Below are positions 5,155-10,274 of a DNA stretch of 10,274 nt, piece after piece (the stretch's first letter is position 1; each line of letters starts with the position of its first letter). Source of the stretch: Thermoplasmatota archaeon (GTDB lineage: Archaea > Thermoplasmatota > Penumbrarchaeia > Penumbrarchaeales > Penumbrarchaeaceae); contig JAUVBH010000033.1 of NCBI GenBank assembly GCA_030591285.1, forward strand, positions 1 to 10,274, written 5' to 3'. The translations under genes and the position numbers were made by a program. The notes below the pieces were generated by a model. The model saw only the letters and a list, made by a program, of their open reading frames with translations, searched no databases and was not told where the DNA came from.

Positions 5155-5828
5155 CAGGCAGCCTCCTCTATGTATGCGGAGGCATCAAAGTCCTCTATCA
5201 TGGTCTGGAACGGATGAAGAGGGGTGAAATCCTGCCAGAGGCCTCCTCTGGTGACTATCCTGACCCTGGATGGGAATCTGTCGGTCAGGGAGGCCCAGTT
5301 GATACAGTGTGGACTGATATGGGCAAGGATCTCGCTCTCTCTGCTCCCCCCGTAGGCGGATAACACGACACAGGTCCCCTTCTCGGCCATTCTTTTCAAA
5401 GCCGCTATGCAGTTCGCGAGCATTCCCTTCGCTTCCTTGGGATCAACTTCAGGATCGGAGAAAAGAGAGTCGATGGCGGATACCAGAAGAAGGTCCGGGC
5501 GATCTGAAAGCTCTGACAGGCTTTCCCTGATGAGAGAGTCCATCTGGTAAGCCGTGAATGCACGGGCAATGTGCACTCTTTCAAGCACCGGCCTCGGGTC
5601 CTCTCTCTGCATTCTGAGAACCCGTGCCATTGCAAAGGGGTCCGCCCGGTGCCCTCCGTCGATGTAGTAGGTGGAGTCGCCTCTGTGGGCGCTGAGAACG
5701 GCCAGTCTGTCTATGATGTGCCTGTTCAGGCTGGTCCTGCCCACCAGCAGGTAGATCCTGCCGCCGTGCATGGGCCCGAACAGGTCATCGAAAACGGTAA
5801 CGCCTGTTCTGTATGAAGTATCCGCCAT
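5154..5828 (-). CDS. RadA/RadB-like RecA-fold protein with degenerate P-loop
   Basis: The 224-residue product fits a single RecA core like RadB: Thr-Gly-Val-x4-Asp near the N-terminus, a central Gly-Gly-Arg-Ile-Tyr-Leu-Leu-Val-Gly strand (22-30), Tyr-Tyr-Ile-Asp-Gly-Gly (54-59), Ala-Arg-Ala-Phe-Thr-Ala-Tyr-Gln (89-96, equivalent to the ARAFNxxHQ of Rad51/RadA), and a Walker B strand, Leu-Leu-Leu-Val-Ser-Ala-Ile-Asp (113-120). The Walker A loop should read GxxxxGKT/S but here reads Gly-Arg-Thr-Ser-Leu-Asn-Arg-His (30-37), with no Lys-Thr. ATP hydrolysis is therefore doubtful, and a structural or accessory role in recombination or signalling is inferred. The chosen ATG (5828) has GGAGG 7 bases upstream. 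An in-frame ATG at 5858 with a closer GGAG would add 10 residues. It is coupled to the downstream 79-residue gene. Confidence 0.75.
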   Translation of the reverse strand: MADTSYRTGVTVFDDLFGPMHGGRIYLLVGRTSLNRHIIDRLAVLSAHRGDSTYYIDGGHRADPFAMARVLRMQREDPRPVLERVHIARAFTAYQMDSLIRESLSELSDRPDLLLVSAIDSLFSDPEVDPKEAKGMLANCIAALKRMAEKGTCVVLSAYGGSRESEILAHISPHCINWASLTDRFPSRVRIVTRGGLWQDFTPLHPFQTMIEDFDASAYIEEAA

Positions 5829-5835
5829 CTTGGAT

Positions 5836-5840
5836 CCTCC
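5836..5840 (-). promoter_or_regulatory. GGAGG ribosome site deciding the RadA-like start
   Basis: On the minus strand GGAGG (within GGAGGATCC) stands 7 bases before the ATG at 5828. This is the ideal distance and favours that start over the ATG at 5858. A TTATGA stretch near 5873 may be its TATA element, which would place transcription start between the two ATGs. Confidence 0.5.
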
Positions 5841-5886
5841 GGTGGGGAATCCTATCATACTACTCCGGGTTCATAAGCAGTGACAA

Positions 5887-5895
5887 GGGGGGGGG
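5887..5895. repeat. G9 homopolymer upstream of the RadA-like gene
   Basis: Nine consecutive G residues on the plus strand (C9 in the direction of transcription). It lies in the 98-base spacer between the 77-residue gene and the RadA-like gene, near the presumed promoter. Length variation by slippage is possible, as is a base-calling error. Confidence 0.6.
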
Positions 5896-5926
5896 TAGGC
5901 CGAAGGTGATAACACGAAGAATGATC

Positions 5927-6160
5927 CTATTCCTTCCATTCGGTCAGATAGTGCTCGAAGGCAGCTATTGTAGCTGCCTCCTTGATCTCCTCAACGGGGC
6001 TCTTACCGGACCATGAGAGACCCTGCTTCTTGTAAGCATCTGCAAGGATCTCCTTCAGAACACTTCTTGAGAATTCAGGGTCCTCTTTTCTCCTCTTCTC
6101 CAGATAGCGGAGGATCGAGCAGTGGCCCTCTTCATACAGTGTATCGTCCCAATCAGACAT
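5927..6160 (-). CDS. 77-residue hypothetical protein downstream of aminopeptidase P
   Basis: A small soluble, acidic, mostly helical protein. It begins Met-Ser-Asp-Trp-Asp-Asp-Thr-Leu-Tyr-Glu-Glu-Gly and has a Trp-Ser-Gly-Lys turn near residue 50 and a conserved-looking Ala-Phe-Glu-His-Tyr-Leu end. I recognise no family. The start is well supported: on the minus strand GGTGAG (6164-6169) lies just before the ATG at 6160. The alternative GTG at 6202 would overlap the upstream gene. The ATG follows the aminopeptidase stop by 11 bases, so the two are almost certainly co-transcribed. A role as partner or modulator of the peptidase is possible but not shown. Confidence 0.7.
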   Translation of the reverse strand: MSDWDDTLYEEGHCSILRYLEKRRKEDPEFSRSVLKEILADAYKKQGLSWSGKSPVEEIKEAATIAAFEHYLTEWKE

Positions 6161-6163
6161 CAG

Positions 6164-6169
6164 CTCACC
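6164..6169 (-). promoter_or_regulatory. GGTGAG ribosome site for the 77-residue gene
   Basis: The minus strand reads GGTGAG followed by three bases and ATG. This is a textbook archaeal Shine-Dalgarno sequence in the 11-base gap after the aminopeptidase stop codon, and it fixes the start at 6160. Confidence 0.7.
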
Positions 6170-6171
6170 TT

Positions 6172-7950
6172 TCAGATGGGTCGCGTCTCGTGTTTCAACC
6201 ACTCTTTCTCCTCATCATCAAGGAGAGGTGACAGCTTCTGATATACCATCTGGTGATAATCATTGAGCCATTTGATCTCCTCTTCACTGAGCAGATCCTT
6301 CTCCACCAGGTTCAGATCGATGGGGCACTGGGTGATGGTCTCGAATCCAAGGAATTTGAAATCCTCGGAGCTGTGCTCCTCCTCTTCCTGAACGACGATG
6401 AGGTTCTCGATCCTTATCCCATATTCACCAGCTTTGTAGTATCCTGGCTCATTTGACATGACATTGCCGGCCTTCAGGGGAACTCCAACATCCCTGGGAG
6501 TTATCCCCATGGGACCTTCATGGACGTTCAGATAATGTCCGACACCATGGCCGGTTCCATGATTGTAGTTCTTTCCACCATCCCACAGCGCCCTTCTGGC
6601 GAAGGCATCTATCTGCTTTCCGGAAAATCCAACCGGGAACTTGATCCTTGCAAGATCAATATGCCCTTTAAGGACCCGGGTGAACATCTCCTTCTGATCC
6701 TCAGTAGGTTCTCCCATGGCAACGGTTCTGGTGATGTCGGTGGTCCCATTCATGTACTGGCCGCCGCTATCGAGAAGATAGATCCCTTCCGGTTTTATAG
6801 GAACATCCGTTTCAGGAGTTGGATCGTAATGTATGATGGCTCCATGCTCGCCGTATCCTGAAATAGTAGTGAACGAAAGACCAACGAACTTGTCTCCAAT
6901 TCTGCGAAACTCTTCAAGTTTGTCGGCTGCAGAGATCTCTGTTATTCCGCCGTCTGGCACTGCTTGTTTCAACCATTTGAAGAACTTCACCATTGCAACC
7001 CCGTCGATAACGAGGCAGTCCCTGAATCCCTTGAGCTCCACACCGTTCTTGACGGATTTCATATCTGTGATGGGTGATCTTGACATGTAGGTCTTCACCG
7101 AGCTCGATAGGTTGAGAAGTATCCATTTGTTGGCGGTTTTGGGATCTATCCAGACCTTTCCCTTGAGATCCTTCAAAAAAGTCCCCATCTCATTGTACGG
7201 ATGGAACTGGACAAGACCTTCGAGTGCTCCCTTCATCTTATCGGTAACCTTGTCCATATCCAGAAAAAGATGTGCTTCATCCTTGGTAACGATCGCGTAG
7301 GAGATCACCAGTGGATTGTAATCGATATCGTTTCCCCGGATATTGAATGCCCATGCAATGGTATCAAGGGCTGAAAGGACGTGTGCATTGCAGAGCTTGT
7401 CCTCCAGGGTCTTCCTGAGTCTGTCCAGTTTCTCCTTGACCGATTCTCCGGTATAGGTATCATCAAGCACGATCACAGGTGCCTTTGATGGTGGAGCCTG
7501 ATCCTCCCAGAGTTCATCAACCAGGTTGGTGGATATGTACTCGAGCTTGACCCCTCTCTCTTTCAGGGCTTTGGACAATTTGTTGGCCCCTTCCACTGAA
7601 AGCAGTTTCGGATCGATGCCCAGTTTCTGACCTTCTGAAAGCTCCCTTGCAACCCATTCCTCCTGGGTGAGGACATCCGGTGTCCCCATCTTGTGTAGAT
7701 CGATACCGGAACCGGCGAGCTGTTCCTCGGCCTGAAGGAAATACCTTCCATCTGTCCAGAGACCTCCCTTTGTCGTGGTGATCACCACGTCACCGGCTGA
7801 GCCGGTGAAACCCGAGATCCACTGTCTTCTCTTCCAGCAATCCGGGAGATACTCCGAATTGTGTGCATCGGTACTGGGAACCAGGTAGGCTTTCACACCT
7901 TCCCTGTCCATGAGCTTTCTGAGCGCGGCCACCCTCTCTGCAACTTCCAT
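6172..7950 (-). CDS. Xaa-Pro aminopeptidase (aminopeptidase P, M24B, XPNPEP1-like)
   Basis: A cytosolic metallopeptidase removing an N-terminal residue that precedes proline; it needs two divalent metals, usually Mn. At 592 residues it has the long three-domain form of eukaryotic XPNPEP1 rather than the ~440-residue E. coli PepP form. The two creatinase-like N-terminal domains cover about 1-160 and 165-305, and the pita-bread catalytic domain covers 306-540. All five metal ligands are present with family spacing: Asp394, Asp405, His468, Glu501 and Glu515. Catalytic-site histidines His374, His464 and His477 also align. The first domain carries the characteristic Asp-Ala-His-Asn-Ser-Glu-Tyr (28-34) and Gly-Phe-Thr-Gly-Ser-Ala-Gly (47-53). 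No signal peptide. The ATG follows an AGGAGTG stretch. It is the first gene before the 77-residue gene and likely serves peptide turnover. Confidence 0.95.
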   Translation of the reverse strand: MEVAERVAALRKLMDREGVKAYLVPSTDAHNSEYLPDCWKRRQWISGFTGSAGDVVITTTKGGLWTDGRYFLQAEEQLAGSGIDLHKMGTPDVLTQEEWVARELSEGQKLGIDPKLLSVEGANKLSKALKERGVKLEYISTNLVDELWEDQAPPSKAPVIVLDDTYTGESVKEKLDRLRKTLEDKLCNAHVLSALDTIAWAFNIRGNDIDYNPLVISYAIVTKDEAHLFLDMDKVTDKMKGALEGLVQFHPYNEMGTFLKDLKGKVWIDPKTANKWILLNLSSSVKTYMSRSPITDMKSVKNGVELKGFRDCLVIDGVAMVKFFKWLKQAVPDGGITEISAADKLEEFRRIGDKFVGLSFTTISGYGEHGAIIHYDPTPETDVPIKPEGIYLLDSGGQYMNGTTDITRTVAMGEPTEDQKEMFTRVLKGHIDLARIKFPVGFSGKQIDAFARRALWDGGKNYNHGTGHGVGHYLNVHEGPMGITPRDVGVPLKAGNVMSNEPGYYKAGEYGIRIENLIVVQEEEEHSSEDFKFLGFETITQCPIDLNLVEKDLLSEEEIKWLNDYHQMVYQKLSPLLDDEEKEWLKHETRPI

Positions 7951-7992
7951 TCACAACACTCCTATCGGGGGCCCCTGTAACCGAATCATACG

Positions 7993-8002
7993 GCATAAAT
8001 CT
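7993..8002 (-). promoter_or_regulatory. candidate TATA box for aminopeptidase P
   Basis: The minus strand reads GATTTATGCC about 45 bases before the ATG at 7950, so transcription would start near 7970-7975. The 100-base spacer 7951-8050 is a divergent promoter shared with the YigZ-type gene, for which GTAAAGATAAAAC (8019-8031) is a possible TATA element. A GGGGCCCC palindrome (7968-7975) lies at the presumed start of the peptidase transcript. Confidence 0.35.
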
Positions 8003-8050
8003 ATTCGTTGATACGGGTAAAGATAAAACGTTGAGATCTCTCCGGGAGAT

Positions 8051-8416
8051 ATGGAGGAAATGTGCTCCGTCAAGCTTGTTGAAAACCGCTCAAGGTTCTT
8101 TGCACACATCTATCATCTCGATTCTATAGGGGATACCGACGAGATATTGAAGAAGCACAGGAAGAGATACAAGAAAGCGAACCACCACTGCTGGGCCATG
8201 AGGTTCACCGATGTGGAGGGGAAAATGGTGGAGTATACCAAGGATGATGGAGAGGTGGGTCATCCTGGAAAGACACTGCTTGAATTGTTGAAGAAGAAGG
8301 AACTGTCCTCCCATGTGATAATGGTCTCCAGGATATTCGGTGGAATTAAACTTGGTGTAGGTGGTGTGACAAGAGCTTTCAGGGCAGCCGGGGAAGGTGC
8401 CTTGAACGAGTTGTGA
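8051..8416 (+). CDS. IMPACT/YigZ-family (UPF0029) single-domain protein
   Basis: A 121-residue protein matching the N-terminal domain of the YigZ/IMPACT family. It has Ser-Arg-Phe-Phe-Ala-His (14-19), an Ala-Asn-His-His-Cys-Trp-Ala region (43-49), Asp-Asp-Gly-Glu (65-68) and the hallmark Arg-Ile-Phe-Gly-Gly-Ile-Lys-Leu-Gly-Val-Gly-Gly-Val-Thr-Arg-Ala-Phe (94-110). Eukaryotic IMPACT modulates Gcn2 signalling; prokaryotic members are poorly characterised and may bind nucleic acids or ribosomes. Usual bacterial members are about 200 residues with a second ferredoxin-like domain; that domain is absent here. The loop after DDGE, normally Pro-x-Gly-Thr-Ala-Gly-x-Pro, is shortened to Val-Gly-His-Pro-Gly-Lys. 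ATG 8051 and in-frame ATG 8060 both have very close GGAG sites, so the start is uncertain by three residues. It converges on the next gene with no gap. Confidence 0.85.
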   Translation: MEEMCSVKLVENRSRFFAHIYHLDSIGDTDEILKKHRKRYKKANHHCWAMRFTDVEGKMVEYTKDDGEVGHPGKTLLELLKKKELSSHVIMVSRIFGGIKLGVGGVTRAFRAAGEGALNEL

Positions 8417-8419
8417 TCA
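8414..8419. other. abutting convergent stop codons in TGATCA
   Basis: The TGA of the YigZ-type gene (8414-8416) and the TGA of the leftward surface-protein gene (8419-8417) lie side by side with zero bases between. Together they form the palindrome TGATCA. There is no room for terminators between the genes, so each transcript must end inside or antisense to the other gene. Confidence 0.9.
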
Positions 8420-9874
8420 CTCTTCCCATTCATCATCATCGAAGTCTTCCCAGGGGTCCTTCTTCCTTTTCTTATCACTCAGTGTCAGGATAAGAAGGGC
8501 TATGAAGACCAATGCCAGAACTCCGATTATCGAAACAAGTACAACCATTATTGGATCAGCAGATAATGCCTCATGGGTGGAATCATCATCGTCATCGGTG
8601 GTTGGATCGTCATCGTCAGGTGATACAATATCATCGTCGTCATCATCAACGATAACATCAACGACCATGACATAGAAGGTAGCTCCCTTGATCCCTCCAT
8701 TGCCATCATCGACCCTGAAATCGACGGTATGGTTGCCTGTTGAATTGAAGCTCAGGAGATGGTAGGTTTGGGTTTCTATCCAGTTACCACTATCAATTCT
8801 TACGTGGAATGAAAGTGTGTCCTCATCCGGATCGGAGCATCCAATGAAATTTACATTGATATCTTCAGAGATCTCGACCATATCCACCATTCCGGTGACC
8901 TTGAGTATCGGATCATCATTCACGTTGATGATATCGAGAACAACACTTGCAGAGTCCGATAGTCCATGAGCATCGGTCACTGTGAATATTATGATCAATT
9001 CCCCGATATCGTCTTGAGTGGGAAAGTAGGAACCCTTGGTTCCATTGATGGATATTCGATCCTGGTTCGACGTCAGGTTCAGAGTGTCTCCACCCCAGAT
9101 CAGATCCGGATCCTCGATGGTAAAATAGAAGATGATCTCGGTATCCTCATATCCGCTCATATCCAGAGTTCCAACGAGGACGGGATCTCCATTTAGGGTC
9201 ATGAACTTGGGCTTATCGGGTACAGATTCCACCAATAGGATCACATCGAGGACCACACTATTGTTGTATTCATCCTCCACCTGGAACGATAGTTCAAGTA
9301 TCCCTGTGATGTCGTTATCCGGTATCAATTGAAAAGATCCGAATCCCAGTGGATTCACTTCAAGAAGTGGGTCGGATCGGTTCAACGAGAAGGTCAACTC
9401 CTCATCCTCATCCTCTACCCACTGGCTGATATCGATCACGATGTCCTCATCTTCATCAATTGTCAATGTTGAGTTATATGGGAGAATGGTTGGTGGATGA
9501 TTGGGAACAACGGTGATGTTGATCACGACGATATCGCTCTCGTTCCCGCTGCTGTCAAGTACTCTCATCTCGAAGGTGAGGTCTCCGGGAGCGGAAGGGG
9601 TGAAGTTCAACTTCATCCCATCCTCGGTCATGTTGAGTGCGGTGGGTCCAGCTGTTTGGTTCCAGATCGCGTCCTCAACAAATCCGGTTCCGTTCTTGGC
9701 TCCCCCCTCAATTGTCACCAACAATGGAAATTCTGATTCAAAATCTTCAGGCAGGGTGGGGATCCAATCCGAGGTTCCACTTCGTGTAGGAATGGACATC
9801 ACAGATCCCACTGATAAAAGTAGAAGTGATATCGATATCATTACGATCGGTATTCCTCTTCCGAGAACCACCAT
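8417..9874 (-). CDS. surface protein with four Ig/cadherin-like domains and C-terminal anchor
   Basis: A 485-residue exported protein. It has a signal peptide (about 8-28), then four beta-sandwich repeats of cadherin/Ig type (about 50-122, 127-216, 220-318 and 322-406). The repeats are recognisable by recurring Asn-x-Pro-Pro or Asn-Asp-Asp-Pro linkers, Glu-Asp-x-Asp starts and Val-x-Asp-x-x-Gly ends. An oligo-Asp stalk (410-431) follows, then a TM helix (441-465), a Lys/Arg stop-transfer cluster (467-472) and a short acidic cytoplasmic tail with two Trp. About a dozen N-x-S/T sequons suggest N-glycosylation. Ca2+ binding at the acidic linkers is likely for this fold (inference). It may serve adhesion or envelope structure. 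TATA placement suggests a leaderless or near-leaderless mRNA, since no good ribosome site precedes the ATG. Confidence 0.85.
   Translation of the reverse strand: MVVLGRGIPIVMISISLLLLSVGSVMSIPTRSGTSDWIPTLPEDFESEFPLLVTIEGGAKNGTGFVEDAIWNQTAGPTALNMTEDGMKLNFTPSAPGDLTFEMRVLDSSGNESDIVVINITVVPNHPPTILPYNSTLTIDEDEDIVIDISQWVEDEDEELTFSLNRSDPLLEVNPLGFGSFQLIPDNDITGILELSFQVEDEYNNSVVLDVILLVESVPDKPKFMTLNGDPVLVGTLDMSGYEDTEIIFYFTIEDPDLIWGGDTLNLTSNQDRISINGTKGSYFPTQDDIGELIIIFTVTDAHGLSDSASVVLDIINVNDDPILKVTGMVDMVEISEDINVNFIGCSDPDEDTLSFHVRIDSGNWIETQTYHLLSFNSTGNHTVDFRVDDGNGGIKGATFYVMVVDVIVDDDDDDIVSPDDDDPTTDDDDDSTHEALSADPIMVVLVSIIGVLALVFIALLILTLSDKKRKKDPWEDFDDDEWEE
8582..8647. repeat. GAT/GAC trinucleotide low-complexity tract (oligo-Asp stalk)
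   Basis: Inside the surface-protein gene, runs of Asp codons (mixed GAT and GAC on the minus strand) encode stretches of six, four and five Asp broken by short Ser/Pro/Thr spacers. Mixed codons suggest selection on the acidic stretch rather than recent slippage. Confidence 0.6.
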
Positions 9875-9892
9875 ATACCGTCTAACATCTGG

Positions 9893-9904
9893 TTATATTA
9901 AAAA
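9893..9904 (-). promoter_or_regulatory. TATA box of the surface-protein gene, implying leaderless mRNA
   Basis: The minus strand reads TTTTTAATATAA, centred about 23-25 bases before the ATG at 9874. As archaeal transcription starts about 25 bases downstream of TATA, the mRNA should begin at or within a few bases of the start codon. The lack of a GGAGG or GGTGA site agrees. Confidence 0.5.
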
Positions 9905-9936
9905 TGTTGGGGTTTTGATTTCCACTGGAGGGAATA

Positions 9937-10274
9937 TCAACCTTTCCATGTGGGGATACGGCCTTCCAGCAGTGTGAAGTTCTCAAGTTCCCTAAGATGG
10001 ACATCGTCTACCGTCTTGATGGTCTTATCCTTGTGAACAAGGGCTCGGGCGACCACAATACCACCATTCCCCTTCATCTCGAATCTGGAGGATGAGACCA
10101 CGGACAGCAGTCTCCTCTGATACATGGCAAATCCTTTCACCTTTGGATCATGCCCTCTGATGAACAGGTTGGAGCTGGACCATTCAATGAATTTCTCGAA
10201 ATCGAACCTGTTGTAGTTTGCTTCAATTGAGATCTCTCCACGATAGGTCCCGGATTCCTGCGGGTCACCCCAGA
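9937..10274 (-). CDS. C-terminal part of an unrecognised protein, 5' end outside window
   Basis: The frame is open from the window's right edge to a TGA at 9939-9937, giving about 111 residues without a convincing internal start (a GTG at 10140 is in mid-sequence). The visible part mixes beta-prone and charged stretches: Thr-Tyr-Arg-Gly-Glu-Ile-Ser-Ile-Glu-Ala near its start, Ile-Glu-Trp-Ser-Ser-Ser-Asn-Leu, then a basic Tyr-Gln-Arg-Arg-Leu-Leu, and a Gly-Asn-Gly-Gly-Ile-Val-Val turn. It has no membrane segment and I recognise no family. It ends 62 bases before the surface-protein start on the same strand. The strong TATA box in that gap suggests separate transcription. Confidence 0.6.
   Translation of the reverse strand, partial: WGDPQESGTYRGEISIEANYNRFDFEKFIEWSSSNLFIRGHDPKVKGFAMYQRRLLSVVSSSRFEMKGNGGIVVARALVHKDKTIKTVDDVHLRELENFTLLEGRIPTWKG

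Noticed and set aside
8041..8055. Small inverted repeat (atctc/gagat) just before the YigZ-type start
   Set aside because: Only five base pairs and overlapping the ribosome-site region; expected by chance.
9501..9977. 158-codon plus-strand open frame over the surface-protein N-terminus
   Set aside because: It is antisense to a well-supported exported protein with a signal peptide and Ig-like repeats, crosses its promoter and has no ribosome site.

Overview
The window looks archaeal and most resembles Thermoplasmatota (Euryarchaeota). The lineage is inferred from gene content: a bacterio-opsin-activator-type HTH regulator, a RadA/RadB-fold ATPase paralogue, secreted Ig/PKD-like surface proteins with single C-terminal membrane anchors, a membrane protein ending in two cytoplasmic zinc ribbons, GGTGA/GGAGG ribosome sites and TATA-like promoter boxes. 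There is no rRNA, tRNA, CRISPR array or recognisable transposase. By eye, bases 1 to about 1400 are strikingly AT-rich (roughly a quarter to a third G+C), while the rest is close to half G+C.

Region 1 (1-1411, AT-rich) holds the 3' end of an Asn/Tyr-rich gene running in from the left and a short predicted lipoprotein gene. Both are orphans to me. The spacers contain palindromes, a tandem 10-bp repeat and a hairpin. Region 2 (1412-4530) is a divergent locus. Leftward is a two-gene operon for a small 'two-CW' cysteine protein and an HTH_10 regulator. Rightward is a 647-residue membrane protein with an extracellular PKD-like part and cytoplasmic double zinc ribbons, closed by an 11-bp terminator-like hairpin. 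A perfect 7-4-7 inverted repeat lies between the two promoters.

Region 3 (4531-4921) has no large gene. It carries a plausible 41-codon gene whose frame continues past a TAA for 28 more codons. Region 4 (4915-7950, all minus strand) encodes a complete eukaryotic-type aminopeptidase P, a 77-residue protein close behind it, then a RadA/RadB-like ATPase-fold protein whose P-loop is degenerate. That protein is translationally coupled to a 79-residue helical protein.

Region 5 (7951-10274) has a short IMPACT/YigZ-type protein on the plus strand. It converges, stop codon against stop codon, on a four-domain Ig/cadherin-like surface protein with an oligo-Asp stalk. The window ends in a 5'-truncated unrecognised minus-strand gene.

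The functional themes are cell-surface proteins, a possible redox or metal-responsive regulator pair, peptide turnover, and an apparent non-ATPase RecA-fold accessory pair. The last, together with the divergent operator locus, is the best candidate for undescribed biology. Several start codons were set downstream of the longest open frame because an ATG with a better ribosome site and conserved N-terminus lies there. These choices are given in the entries.
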